A stretch of DNA of 64,000 bases from Enterovibrio qingdaonensis (GTDB taxonomy: Bacteria > Pseudomonadota > Gammaproteobacteria > Enterobacterales > Vibrionaceae). The stretch's first letter is position 1, and the number at the start of each line of letters is the position of its first letter. The notes beneath the pieces were generated by a model. The model was not told the DNA's origin, searched no databases, and saw nothing but the letters and a program-made list of their open reading frames with translations. Below, in pieces: positions 49,899-58,949 of this stretch. The position numbers and the translations under genes were made by a program. The stretch lies in assembly GCF_028683135.1 (NCBI RefSeq), contig NZ_JAJUBB010000011.1, forward strand, positions 62,001 through 126,000, written 5' to 3'.

Positions 49899-51695
49899 TT
49901 AGTATTTTCCTTCGACCAAGCCCTGACGATCTAGTTCTAGTTTTTTCATTTTTCGCCACAACGTTGTGCGGCTTAAACCGAGTGCATTCGCAACGCGCGT
50001 AACTCGACCGCCATTCTCTCGCCACGCGACGATGATGGCGTTTCTTTCGGCTTCAATGATGTTGGCAAACCCGCTGCCAACCTCTGATTTCTGTTTCATT
50101 CTTTCTGGTAAGTCTTCAAGCGATAAGGTGTCATTTACACAGCGCAGTGCCGCGTTTTCGACGACTTGAAATAGCTCTAAGTAGTTGCCCGGCCATCGAT
50201 AATTCAGTAATGCATCTCTGGCGATGAGATCGACAACGTAATGCTTCCCTTCACGAAGATTGAGCTGTTCCAACGCCAAATCCAGTGCCACATCGACTTT
50301 CGCTTGGTCTGACGACAAGGGTTTGAGATCCAATTGCATCCCCGAAAGCATGAGGAACAACAAACGGCTGATCCGACTTTCCTGCCAATCAAAACGTGGC
50401 GACGAGCAACAAACAAGCTCGATATTAAGCGGCACGACACAGCTGTCATGATCGGTGATTAAACCTGTCGACAAGAACTTTAATAAGGTACTTTTCAGAT
50501 CTGTGGCCAGTGCATGGATGTTCTCGATACACAGAACATGGCCGTTGGCATTCTGCAGATGATTAATAAATTGTATTTTTGCTGCTTCTGACGCGCTTTT
50601 ACCTGAGAAACCCGCCATGCAATCCAAAGTGTGACGTGTTTTCTCGCTAAAATGCTGGGCTATATATCTAACAACATACTGCTCGCCAGCCCCCACGTCT
50701 GATGTTAGAAACAGTCTTAACCCGCCTTTGGCCCTTTGCGCTATGGCTTTATCGAGAAAACTGTCTTTTCCTAAACACTGGCCGACAACGCGATATTTCC
50801 ACGTGTCATCATTGATTGATTCAGATTTGACGGTCACAAAACAAAGTACATCAGTACCCTGAGTACGCTTTTCAACTCTCATCGAAACACGCATTGACGG
50901 TAAAGTCCGGTTTAGTGGTTCGTCCGTCGCCTGCATCATATCGGTAAATGTAAATGCCGTGATTCCTTCCACCAAAATGCCGACTGCGGTTGAATTTCGC
51001 TTTGCTTCTTCGTTTCGGTACTTGAGCTTACCGTCCTCACTAAGCACAAATATCATCTGTGGCAATGCATCCAGAATATTGCTGTAGAGGGCGACTTTTG
51101 AGAGATTTTCTGAAGGGTAACGCACCAGCCTTTCCAATCTGGCCTGTGTCATCACCAGATTCTTCTCGTGTTCTTCATCAAACAACGCCATCAGAAAATA
51201 GCCGCGGGTATCGTTTTTGACAGGTACACAAACAGAAGCAAAGACATGCAGCGATTTTTTATACGTCTCGTAGCAATACACCAAAGCACTGTCAGTTTTG
51301 GATTGCGCCAATGAAAATGCCGTTGTGCCCACATCCGCCTTCGCGAAGCTAAAACCTTCACTGATCCCACGTTCTTCAATCAGTGGACGTACTGAAGGTG
51401 ACGCCAGCAACGACAACACAACACCCTGATTATCTAACAGACACCATGCCGCGCCATCACCTAATTGTGAGAGCAAATCTGCACTGAATAAGTAATCGAG
51501 ATAACTACTCGCACCGTTTCGATTGTTCAGGAGTAACTCTGCAGCAGGTTTTTTCTGAATTTGCCAATCAAATGCACAAAGTTCGCGGTCTTCCCACCAC
51601 GATTGAACCAAAGGTTCCTGTATTTCTTTTCTGTTTGGCCAATGGTTTTGTGTGTGAAGTTGCCACTTCTTATAACGGTCACCGGAACGACGCAT
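49899..51695 (-). CDS. DhaR-like regulator with degenerate ATPase site
   Basis: About 598 residues in the layout of DhaR: N-terminal GAF-like region (FSFAKADVGTTAFSLAQ near residue 115), PAS (LDALPQMIFVLSEDGKLKYRN near 215), an AAA+-like module and a C-terminal Fis HTH (GRVTRVANALGLSRTTLWRK). The Walker A site reads TSDVGAGEQYV, so the catalytic Lys is Glu, and no GAFTGA is present; ATP-driven remodelling is therefore unlikely. ATG 51695 is preferred to TTG 51719. It is the first gene of a two-regulator operon downstream of gldA. Confidence 0.82.
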   Translation of the reverse strand: MRRSGDRYKKWQLHTQNHWPNRKEIQEPLVQSWWEDRELCAFDWQIQKKPAAELLLNNRNGASSYLDYLFSADLLSQLGDGAAWCLLDNQGVVLSLLASPSVRPLIEERGISEGFSFAKADVGTTAFSLAQSKTDSALVYCYETYKKSLHVFASVCVPVKNDTRGYFLMALFDEEHEKNLVMTQARLERLVRYPSENLSKVALYSNILDALPQMIFVLSEDGKLKYRNEEAKRNSTAVGILVEGITAFTFTDMMQATDEPLNRTLPSMRVSMRVEKRTQGTDVLCFVTVKSESINDDTWKYRVVGQCLGKDSFLDKAIAQRAKGGLRLFLTSDVGAGEQYVVRYIAQHFSEKTRHTLDCMAGFSGKSASEAAKIQFINHLQNANGHVLCIENIHALATDLKSTLLKFLSTGLITDHDSCVVPLNIELVCCSSPRFDWQESRISRLLFLMLSGMQLDLKPLSSDQAKVDVALDLALEQLNLREGKHYVVDLIARDALLNYRWPGNYLELFQVVENAALRCVNDTLSLEDLPERMKQKSEVGSGFANIIEAERNAIIVAWRENGGRVTRVANALGLSRTTLWRKMKKLELDRQGLVEGKY

Positions 51696-51785
51696 ATTTA
51701 CAACTCGAATTAAAGACAAATCATTGTAATACGTGGGTTTTTATTACATATCGCGTTATGGCAATAGTGAGAGGTTTGAACAGCT

Positions 51786-51801
51786 AAAATGCATGCATTT
51801 T
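51786..51801 (-). promoter_or_regulatory. 16-bp perfect palindrome upstream of the regulator pair
   Basis: AAAATGCATGCATTTT lies about 95 bp before the first regulator start. The core GCATGCAT recurs at 54851-54858, upstream of the dhaK operon, so both sites may be targets of the same DhaR-like protein. Confidence 0.55.
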
Positions 51802-51814
51802 GACGCTAATCAAA

Positions 51815-51850
51815 AACCTCGGCACCACTACGCAGTACCGAGGTTTTTTC
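51815..51850 (-). terminator. Terminator between gldA and regulators
   Basis: AACCTCGG / CCGAGGTT (51815-51822 with 51838-51845), T-rich on both strands; ends the gldA transcript. Confidence 0.85.
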
Positions 51851-51867
51851 TATTTTAAATCAGCGCA

Positions 51868-52950
51868 TTACTGACCCAATTGGTGCGCAGTCAGAATCGC
51901 CGCAAACACTTTCTCAGCCGTCACTGGGAAAGGCATGTTGTGGATGGTTTCACCTTCTGCACAAGACGCAGCAGCCACTTCCATCAACTTGTCATTGTCC
52001 AACTCTTCAACACCCATTTGATGCAGGTTTGTTGGCAGTCCCACGCTGCGACAGAAGCCGATAACCGTTTGGATTTCTTCGTAGTCAGCGTTTTCCAGAA
52101 CCAGTTGAACCAGCGTACCGAACGCCACTTTCTCACCGTGCAGAAGGTGGTGACACTCTTCCAGTTTGGTCAAACCGTTGTGGATTGCGTGTGCACCCGC
52201 CAGACCGCTTGATTCAAAGCCGATGCCGCTCAGGTAAGTGTTCGCTTCGATGATGTTCTCAACCGCCTTGGTAGACACACCATTTTCTACCGCCACTTTC
52301 GCTTTCAGGCCATCAGCGAGCAGGGTTTCGTAGCACAGTTTCGCCAGTGCTTGTGCTGAACGCGTTGGTGCGCCGCCCGCCATGGTTGCCTTGCCAGAGG
52401 TCATATTTGCACGCGCTTCAAACCACGTAGACAATGCATCCCCCATGCCTGCCACCAGCAAACGTGCAGGTGCTTTCGCGATGATTGCAGTGTCCATGAT
52501 CACCATGTTCGGGTTTGATGGGAACAGCAGGTACTCTGCAAACTCACCTTCTGGTGTGTAGATAACTGCCAGTGCTGAGGTTGGCGCATCGGTTGAAGCG
52601 ATAGTTGGAACAACAACCACTGGGCGTTTTGCATAGAACGCGATCGCTTTTGCGGTATCCAGCGTTTTACCACCACCGAGGCCGATGATCACATCCGCTT
52701 CGATACCTTCTGCCAATGCAAGCAAACGCTCAATTTCAGGGCGAGAACATTCGCCGTTGAAACGTTCCATCTGGACTGACATGTCATTCGCCGCGAAGCT
52801 GGTGCAAACCGTGTCTTGCGTCAACGCCATCACAAAGTCGTCCGCGATAGCAAACGGTTTGCAACCGAAGGTTGAAACGTATTTGCCGATGTTAGCCAGT
52901 GCGCCTTCGCCTTGGATGTACTTGCTTGGAGAGATAATAATTTTGTCCAT
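51868..52950 (-). CDS. gldA: Glycerol dehydrogenase
   Basis: A 360-residue NAD-dependent, zinc-type dehydrogenase of the iron-alcohol-dehydrogenase fold. It has the NAD loop GLGGGKTLDTAKA near residue 95, the conserved PTIASTDAPTSALAVIYT, and metal-ligand regions GMGDALSTWFEARA near 170, GLAGAHAIHNGLT near 255 and HGEKVAFGTLVQLV near 272, in close agreement with E. coli GldA. It oxidises glycerol to dihydroxyacetone. It lies 27 bp after dhaK, which then phosphorylates the product. Confidence 0.93.
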   Translation of the reverse strand: MDKIIISPSKYIQGEGALANIGKYVSTFGCKPFAIADDFVMALTQDTVCTSFAANDMSVQMERFNGECSRPEIERLLALAEGIEADVIIGLGGGKTLDTAKAIAFYAKRPVVVVPTIASTDAPTSALAVIYTPEGEFAEYLLFPSNPNMVIMDTAIIAKAPARLLVAGMGDALSTWFEARANMTSGKATMAGGAPTRSAQALAKLCYETLLADGLKAKVAVENGVSTKAVENIIEANTYLSGIGFESSGLAGAHAIHNGLTKLEECHHLLHGEKVAFGTLVQLVLENADYEEIQTVIGFCRSVGLPTNLHQMGVEELDNDKLMEVAAASCAEGETIHNMPFPVTAEKVFAAILTAHQLGQ

Positions 52951-52977
52951 GAGTGACTTTCCTATTCTTAATTCGTG

Positions 52978-54612
52978 TTATTTAGTCAATGAAGCGAATA
53001 CACTTTCAACCGCAAATGCACCTGGATCTTTGGTGCCGTTCAGGCTGTCGCTGTTTAGATAAGAAGAGCGTCCTGCGTTCGCTTTCAGCATGGTTGCTGT
53101 CGCTTCAGCACCTTCACGTGCTGCGATTGCAGCACCTTCCAGACCTTGCTCCGCCCACGCGTTAAACGCCGGGAACAGTGCATCAATCATGGTGCGGTCG
53201 CCTGGTTTCGCGCCGCCGTATTGCATCATGCGTGCAAGACCGTCTTGCAAAGCTGCAACCAAGTCATTGCTTGTTGCCAAGTGGCGGCCAGCGGCGGTGA
53301 AGAAGATGGAAAGTAGAACGCCTGAAGAACCACCCATCACGCTCGTTAGCTTCTCGGCTACCACGTTCAACAGGGTTGAAGGCTCATTCAACGGCAAGTT
53401 GTTTGCATCCAGCTCAGCCAGCACTTTTCGTGCGCCAGCTGCGAACGTTGAACCAGTGTCACCGTCGCCCACAATCGCATCCAAGCGGTTCAGTTCAGAT
53501 TCCAAATCAATCAAGGTGCCACATACAGTGCGAACTGCTGTTGCAACGGCGTCGTTTTGGCTTGGGGTGTAGTCAATTTTTGCGGCTTTGTTTTCACATG
53601 CAACCACAGGGCAAGCACGTTTCGCGATGATACCCGGCCATGCTTCCGTCACTGTTTCTGACGCTAGAGCGGCACGCATTTCATCATCAAGACGCAGAAG
53701 GGACAACGAGAAGCCTTTCATGTCGATGGCTGTCATCAAAGCAGCAGGACCAACAAAGCTCTCTGCGCCTTCACCCAGACCCGATTCAACAACGGCTTTT
53801 GCTACCACGTTCATCTCGATTGGAGACAGGCCGCCAAGATTGTTGATCAGTACGGCGTGTTCAGTACTTGGGCGAGCTTCCAGTAACTTGTCAGACATCA
53901 GCGCAACGAAATCGCGGCATTCTGCAACGTCGATAGTTTCAATACCTGACTCACCGTGAATGCCCAGACCCAACTCTGCTTTACCGCGTGCGATGCGGCT
54001 TTCACTGTTGTCGCCTGGCAGTGAACAACTGGTCAGCGCAATACCGATACTCGCGGTGTTATCAATTGCTTTTTGTGCTGCTGCTTTTACATCAGCCAGT
54101 GACGCGCCTTGCTCTGCGAAATGACCCGCCACTTTATGGACAAACAAGGTACCCGCAATACCACGTGGTTTCGGGTTATTTGGAATAGAAATGTCATCGT
54201 TTACGATAACCAGTTCAACGTCGTAGCCCATTTCTTTGGCTTTCTCACACGCCAAACCAAAATTCAGACGGTCACCGGTGTAGTTTTTGATGATAACCAG
54301 ACAGCCTTTTTCGCCCGTTACATGAACAATGGCGTTCAGGACTGCATCAACACTAGGTGCAGCAAACAAGTCACCGCAAACTGCCGCAGTCAACATGCCT
54401 TTACCAACGAAACCCGCATGCGCTGGCTCGTGGCCTGAGCCACCACCACAGATGATCGCGACTTTGTCTTTGTTCCAATCGTTACGTGCAATCACCTTGA
54501 TATCGTTGTTGAAATCAAGTTTTACTAGGTTACCCAGACGTTGGGTATACAGCGTGCCGTCGATAGAGTCCGACACCCAAGATTCTTTTTTGTTGATAAT
54601 CAGTTCAGCCAC
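52978..54612 (-). CDS. dhaK: Dihydroxyacetone kinase, ATP-dependent (DhaK-DhaL fusion)
   Basis: A 544-residue fused kinase. The DhaK part (1-330) has ICGGGSGHEPAHAGFVGKGM near 55 and the covalent substrate His in LGIHGESG near 220; the DhaL part (345-544) has the ATP-binding VGDGDTGSTFAAGA, MGGSSGVL and GAKPGDRTMIDAL motifs. This is the ATP-type enzyme, not the PTS-dependent three-subunit kind. GTG 54612 has AAAAGG upstream and follows the small ORF by 2 bp, so it is translationally coupled. It converts dihydroxyacetone to its phosphate. Confidence 0.93.
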   Translation of the reverse strand: MAELIINKKESWVSDSIDGTLYTQRLGNLVKLDFNNDIKVIARNDWNKDKVAIICGGGSGHEPAHAGFVGKGMLTAAVCGDLFAAPSVDAVLNAIVHVTGEKGCLVIIKNYTGDRLNFGLACEKAKEMGYDVELVIVNDDISIPNNPKPRGIAGTLFVHKVAGHFAEQGASLADVKAAAQKAIDNTASIGIALTSCSLPGDNSESRIARGKAELGLGIHGESGIETIDVAECRDFVALMSDKLLEARPSTEHAVLINNLGGLSPIEMNVVAKAVVESGLGEGAESFVGPAALMTAIDMKGFSLSLLRLDDEMRAALASETVTEAWPGIIAKRACPVVACENKAAKIDYTPSQNDAVATAVRTVCGTLIDLESELNRLDAIVGDGDTGSTFAAGARKVLAELDANNLPLNEPSTLLNVVAEKLTSVMGGSSGVLLSIFFTAAGRHLATSNDLVAALQDGLARMMQYGGAKPGDRTMIDALFPAFNAWAEQGLEGAAIAAREGAEATATMLKANAGRSSYLNSDSLNGTKDPGAFAVESVFASLTK

Positions 54613-54614
54613 GA

Positions 54615-54794
54615 TTACACCTTTTTATTTTCTGAATAGTTCGTCAGTTTTTTCTCGCGAGAAGAATGCGTTACCGAGGTCGAGTTTCCATGTTGGAATA
54701 TCATCGCCAATTGTTTTTCCGCTTCGCCTTCGCTCATTCCCAGATGGCACACAAAAATGTCTTTCGCCATCTCGTAGCAACAATCACTTTTCAT
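54615..54794 (-). CDS. Small 59-aa protein of unknown function leading the dhaK operon
   Basis: ATG 54794 has GAGGTAA upstream, the best ribosome site in the unit, and the frame ends at TAA 54615, two bases before the dhaK GTG. The 59 residues begin MKSDCCYEMAKDIFVCHLGM and end in a charged tail. Three Cys (CC at 5-6 and C at 16) could bind a metal or thiol; there is no membrane segment. I recognise no family. It may be a leader, a regulator of dhaK translation, or a conserved small partner of the kinase. Its short length is why it escapes ordinary gene calls. Confidence 0.6.
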   Translation of the reverse strand: MKSDCCYEMAKDIFVCHLGMSEGEAEKQLAMIFQHGNSTSVTHSSREKKLTNYSENKKV

Positions 54795-54872
54795 ACGCGG
54801 TTACCTCATCGAGCCGCTTCCGCACCAGAAATTATGGGCCTTTACCCGAAGCATGCATGATGAAAAATGGGT

Positions 54873-54896
54873 TCCCGACCTCTTTCGAGGTCGGGA
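54873..54896 (-). terminator. Hairpin terminator after the CoA-transferase gene
   Basis: TCCCGACCTC / GAGGTCGGGA with a 4-nt loop; on the minus strand TTTTT follows after five bases. It separates this operon from the dhaK operon. Confidence 0.75.
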
Positions 54897-54903
54897 GTGT
54901 TAG

Positions 54904-56487
54904 TTATGCAACGTCTTCGTTAAAGAAACGTGCATCCATCTCTTTCAGTACAGGAGAGATGATTGGTGAGAACGGCAGTTGGTCAAGAATGTCACGCTGC
55001 ATATCCACACCCGGTGCGATTTCGGTCAGAACCATGCCATCGCGAGTACGTTCGAACACACAACGCTCTGTCACGTAGATGGTTACTGTGCCTTGCTCTG
55101 CACGGAAGTCACCACTTGCAGAGATTTCATCAACGCTCGCAACAAACTTCGGATAGATACCTTCTTGGTGAATAGTCAGTTTGCCATTGCCAATTTCAGT
55201 CTTCAGACCACCACCAGAGAATGGGAAACAGAACACGGCTTTCTTCGCGCTTGCTGTCAGGTTAACGAAACCACCTACACCGATGATCTTGTCACCCGCG
55301 CGGCTTACGTTTACGTTACCTGAGCCATCAACCTGCATTGCGCCAACAAAGGTGATGTCCAGCATGCCGCTGTCGTACAGGTCGAACTGGCTCGCCGTGT
55401 CTTGACACATTTCTGGGTTCAGAACCGCACCAAAGCTCAGGCCACCGACTGGCGTACCGCCAATCAGACCCGCTTCGATAGTCAGGTACATGTTGGTAGA
55501 CATGCCGATTTCTTTCGCTTGGCCTGGTACCAACTCAGGTACACCGATGCCCAGGTTTACAACCGCACCATCTGCCAATTCCATCGCTGCACGACGCGCG
55601 ATAACTTTGTGTAGAAGTTCACGTGGTTTCTTACCGCTGCCTGACGTCAGGTGTGCGATGGTTTCGTGTTTCTTCGCAATGTCCGCTTCTGGCATGATGA
55701 ATTCGCCCGTGTAAGCAGGCTCGTACTTCTCGATCATGGTTTGCATTTGCTCGCCATCAACCACGATTGCATCGATGATTGCTGCTGGCAGTTTCACTGA
55801 ACGTGGGTGAGACGCAGTTGCAGAAACACGCTCAACCTGAACGATGACCTTACCGCCGTTCGCTTTCGCCGCCATTGCTGTGCTGTATGGGTCTAGGTAG
55901 AACGCTTCATGTTCGAATGACACGTTGCCGTTCACGTCAACTGTCGTACCGCGGATAATTGCCACATCGACTTTTGGTGATTTGTAGAACAGGTACTCTT
56001 CGCCGCCGATTTCCATCAGTTCTGCCAGCGTGTCAGTAGAACGCGCGTTCAGTGCACCGCGGCTGTTACGTGGGTCAACGAAGGTTTTCAGACCAACTTT
56101 GGTCAGTACACCTGGCTGATTTGCTGCCGCAGCGCGGAAGGTGTGGCTGATTGGGCCGTAAGGCAGGTTGTATGCTTCGATTTTGTTTTCAGCTGCCAGT
56201 TTTTTCAGGCCCAGCATTTTGATGAAGTGAGAAGCAACAACGCGACGCACCATGCCTTCGTGAGAGATTGCATCGATCAGGCGGCCTTCTTGAGATTCAC
56301 CCAGACCCGCACCGAAGTAGTAGCTCAGGTCACGAGGTTGACCTTCTTCTAAGAATTTCTGACCCAGCGCAATTGCCACTGTTTCAGGGAAACACAGAGA
56401 ACCAAAACCGTTGATAGCAACGCAATCGCCAGATTTAATCAGGTCAATCGCTTCTTTCACGTCCATTATTTTATTTTGTGCAGACAT
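54904..56487 (-). CDS. Acetate/acetoacetate-type CoA-transferase (YdiF/Pct-like)
   Basis: A 527-residue enzyme with both alpha- and beta-type halves in one chain. The catalytic Glu motif TIEAGLIGGTPVGG lies near residue 335, and NLGIGVPE is the second-half CoA loop; NGFGSLCFPE marks the first half. It transfers CoA between short-chain acids, forming the thioester needed by the acyl-CoA dehydrogenase beside it. It is third in a unit MFS, acyl-CoA dehydrogenase, CoA-transferase (gap 36 bp). E. coli YdiF is the nearest relative I can name. Confidence 0.9.
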   Translation of the reverse strand: MSAQNKIMDVKEAIDLIKSGDCVAINGFGSLCFPETVAIALGQKFLEEGQPRDLSYYFGAGLGESQEGRLIDAISHEGMVRRVVASHFIKMLGLKKLAAENKIEAYNLPYGPISHTFRAAAANQPGVLTKVGLKTFVDPRNSRGALNARSTDTLAELMEIGGEEYLFYKSPKVDVAIIRGTTVDVNGNVSFEHEAFYLDPYSTAMAAKANGGKVIVQVERVSATASHPRSVKLPAAIIDAIVVDGEQMQTMIEKYEPAYTGEFIMPEADIAKKHETIAHLTSGSGKKPRELLHKVIARRAAMELADGAVVNLGIGVPELVPGQAKEIGMSTNMYLTIEAGLIGGTPVGGLSFGAVLNPEMCQDTASQFDLYDSGMLDITFVGAMQVDGSGNVNVSRAGDKIIGVGGFVNLTASAKKAVFCFPFSGGGLKTEIGNGKLTIHQEGIYPKFVASVDEISASGDFRAEQGTVTIYVTERCVFERTRDGMVLTEIAPGVDMQRDILDQLPFSPIISPVLKEMDARFFNEDVA

Positions 56488-56523
56488 TTTTATTATTCCT
56501 ATACGTAGAGTTCTTTCAGAAAA

Positions 56524-57672
56524 TTAGCGACGTGGTAGGTATTGGCGAGCGATGCCGCGGCCTACAACAATCTTTTGAATCTCAGAGGTGCCATCAACGA
56601 TTTGCAGCATCTTGGCAACTGCCATTGCGCGACCAATCGGAGCATCCTTCATGAAGCCTTCTGCGCCGAACAGTTGCGCACATTTCACGGTGACTTCCAT
56701 CGCCACGTCAGTCGCAAACAACTTGTTCATTGCCGCCGTCAGAGCCACTGGCTCGCCGCTATCCATTACAGCTGCGGTTTTGTAAAGCAGGCAGCGAGCC
56801 GCTTCGATTTTTGTCGCCATTTCAGCGATTTGCCATTGAACGCCTTGGTTGGTCAGGATTGGCTTGCCGAATGATTCGCGCTGACCCAAGTACTCGCTCA
56901 CTGAATCCACAGCATGCTGAGCTACACCGATTGCGATTGCTGGCGTGAACACACGGGCAACGTCGATCGCTTTCAATGCTTCTTTAAAACCGTCAGCAGA
57001 CAGCAGGTTTGCTTTTGGCACGACACAGTTATCAAACTCAAGGCCGCCAACGAACATACCGTTACCAATCATGCGTTCGCGGTTTTCCAAGTAACGCAGA
57101 CCTTTGGTATCAGCTGGAACAAACAGCATGATCATGTTTTTACTGTCTTTACCGTCTTTCACCATCACGTTGAAGTAGTCAGCGTCTTTTGCGTTGGTGA
57201 TCCAATCTTTAGTACCTTGGATGCGGTAAACATCGCCATCTAGTTCTGCGTAAGCTTCCGTTGCCGATGGATCGCAACCTGATGCGCTTTCAGTCAGAGC
57301 GAATGCAGTGGTTTTGTTGCCACACGCGAGATCTGGCACGACTTTCAGGATTTCTTCATCGATACCTTCATAGAAAGTCGCGATTTCCATATTGATGTTG
57401 TTTTGAAGCTGGAGCAGGAAAGACATGATGCCGCTACCGTGTGCCAGACCTTCATAAACCAGAGACATTTGCAGGTAGTTGTAACCCTTGCCACCCATCT
57501 CTGTCGGGATACCCAGACCGTAGAATCCGTTCTCCGCGATTTCTTTCATTTTTGCTTTTAACAGCTCTGGATCTGATTCCAGTTCAAGGGCAACAGGTGC
57601 AAGGCACTCAAGGCTGTAAGCTTTCGCTTTTTCAAAAATTGCCTGATGTTCTTTATCGAGTAGAAAGTTCAT
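56524..57672 (-). CDS. Acyl-CoA dehydrogenase family protein
   Basis: A 382-residue flavoprotein with the FAD-binding and signature segments FALTESASGCDPSA near 125, WITNAKDADYF near 160 and GQRESFGKPI near 275. The C-terminal active-site segment reads LQIVDGTSEIQKIVVGR; most short-chain enzymes have YEGT, so the catalytic Glu position holds Asp. This could alter activity or substrate. It lies between the transporter and CoA-transferase genes, suggesting catabolism or reduction of an imported short acid as CoA ester. Confidence 0.9.
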   Translation of the reverse strand: MNFLLDKEHQAIFEKAKAYSLECLAPVALELESDPELLKAKMKEIAENGFYGLGIPTEMGGKGYNYLQMSLVYEGLAHGSGIMSFLLQLQNNINMEIATFYEGIDEEILKVVPDLACGNKTTAFALTESASGCDPSATEAYAELDGDVYRIQGTKDWITNAKDADYFNVMVKDGKDSKNMIMLFVPADTKGLRYLENRERMIGNGMFVGGLEFDNCVVPKANLLSADGFKEALKAIDVARVFTPAIAIGVAQHAVDSVSEYLGQRESFGKPILTNQGVQWQIAEMATKIEAARCLLYKTAAVMDSGEPVALTAAMNKLFATDVAMEVTVKCAQLFGAEGFMKDAPIGRAMAVAKMLQIVDGTSEIQKIVVGRGIARQYLPRR

Positions 57673-57701
57673 TTCATACCTTCCGTTTATTGGAATATTG
57701 A

Positions 57702-58949
57702 TTAAGCCGGTTCTTTTTCTAAGTTGTCTTGTGCTTTGTTCTTCTGTTCTGCTTTCCAGCCTGTTTCAGTCAGGAACATGGTCAGAACAGCGAAGAAGCC
57801 AGGCGTGATACAGGTCAGCGACAATGCAGTTTCAAGACCGTACTGCGCACCCAACCAACCCGTTGCTGCACCACCCGCTGCGCCACCAAGGCCAACCAGT
57901 GAGAAGATGAAGCCAGTACCCATCGACACAGCACGTGGCGACATGTCAGTTTTGTAAAGCGTGGTGAACGCCAGTGGGACAAAGTTGTAAGCGGCGTAAC
58001 CTGCGATGAAGGTTGCAGCAGACAGCATGAGGACATTGTCAGTTAGCATCAGGCTGTAGTAAGCAACAGGCAGAACCACACCAGAGGCAACAATCAATGG
58101 CTTGTCATAACCCCACTTCTGCGCAATGACTGGCGACACCAGACACGCAATCGCAGAGCCGATTGGCAACAGACCTAACACCATGCCTGCTTCCGCGATA
58201 GACAGGCTCAAGCTTTCAACCGCGTACGTTGGCCAGAAGGTGTAAACCGCAATCCAGGTTAACGATGTCATCGGCCACGCAATGGCCAGAATCCAGGTGT
58301 TTTTGTATTGCAAAGCCTCTTTCAGCGGCTGCAATACAGGTACTTGTTCGTAAGGTTTGGTTTCGCCTTCAGAGTTGTCTTTCGCAACAACCATCCAAAC
58401 AGCAGCCAAAATCAACGCGAAGACACCCATGACGATCATCACTTCACGCCAACCCGCCATCATTGCCAGGAACATTGGGAATGCCGCTGTACCTAACATT
58501 TGGCCTGCTGGACCGGTGAACATTTCAACGCCGTTGATAGATCCAAGCTTCTCTTTCGGGATCCATTGGATCTTGAAAACCACAAGTACAGAAACGATGC
58601 CAGCAGCAACACCCATCACAAACAAGCGACCGACGAAGAGCATAGTGACGTTTGTCGCGTAGCCCTGCATGATCATCCCGATGCCGAGGAGAACGAAGAT
58701 GCTAAATAAAACGGTTTTGGGTTTTCCTTTACTGATGAAACAGATGATTGGGATGGTTAACAGACCTTTACCCACCCAAGCGATAGCACTTAGCCAACCC
58801 GCTGTTTCCAAATCAAAGCCAATGTCATTTCGCATGTCTGGAAGAATTACACCAAATGCGAAGTTAGAAAGGTTGGCGACCATGAATGCCAGCCAAGCAA
58901 TCCAAACTATTGCCCAACCTCTGGCTGGGATTTTTGCATCACTAGTCAT
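57702..58949 (-). CDS. MFS transporter (NNP/OFA-like)
   Basis: A 415-residue transporter with 12 hydrophobic segments in two sets of six, separated by a charged loop (AKDNSEGETKPYEQVP near 195). Short cytosolic ends and the LGIGMIMQGYATNVTMLFVGR segment fit organic-anion carriers. It heads the unit with the acyl-CoA dehydrogenase and CoA-transferase, so it probably imports their substrate acid. Its promoter lies in the divergent region shared with the nitroreductase. Confidence 0.85.
   Translation of the reverse strand: MTSDAKIPARGWAIVWIAWLAFMVANLSNFAFGVILPDMRNDIGFDLETAGWLSAIAWVGKGLLTIPIICFISKGKPKTVLFSIFVLLGIGMIMQGYATNVTMLFVGRLFVMGVAAGIVSVLVVFKIQWIPKEKLGSINGVEMFTGPAGQMLGTAAFPMFLAMMAGWREVMIVMGVFALILAAVWMVVAKDNSEGETKPYEQVPVLQPLKEALQYKNTWILAIAWPMTSLTWIAVYTFWPTYAVESLSLSIAEAGMVLGLLPIGSAIACLVSPVIAQKWGYDKPLIVASGVVLPVAYYSLMLTDNVLMLSAATFIAGYAAYNFVPLAFTTLYKTDMSPRAVSMGTGFIFSLVGLGGAAGGAATGWLGAQYGLETALSLTCITPGFFAVLTMFLTETGWKAEQKNKAQDNLEKEPA

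Noticed and set aside
48198-51695. Sigma-54 dependence of the two DhaR-like regulators
   Set aside because: Neither has GAFTGA and I found no -24/-12 type promoter before gldA, dhaK or the MFS operon.
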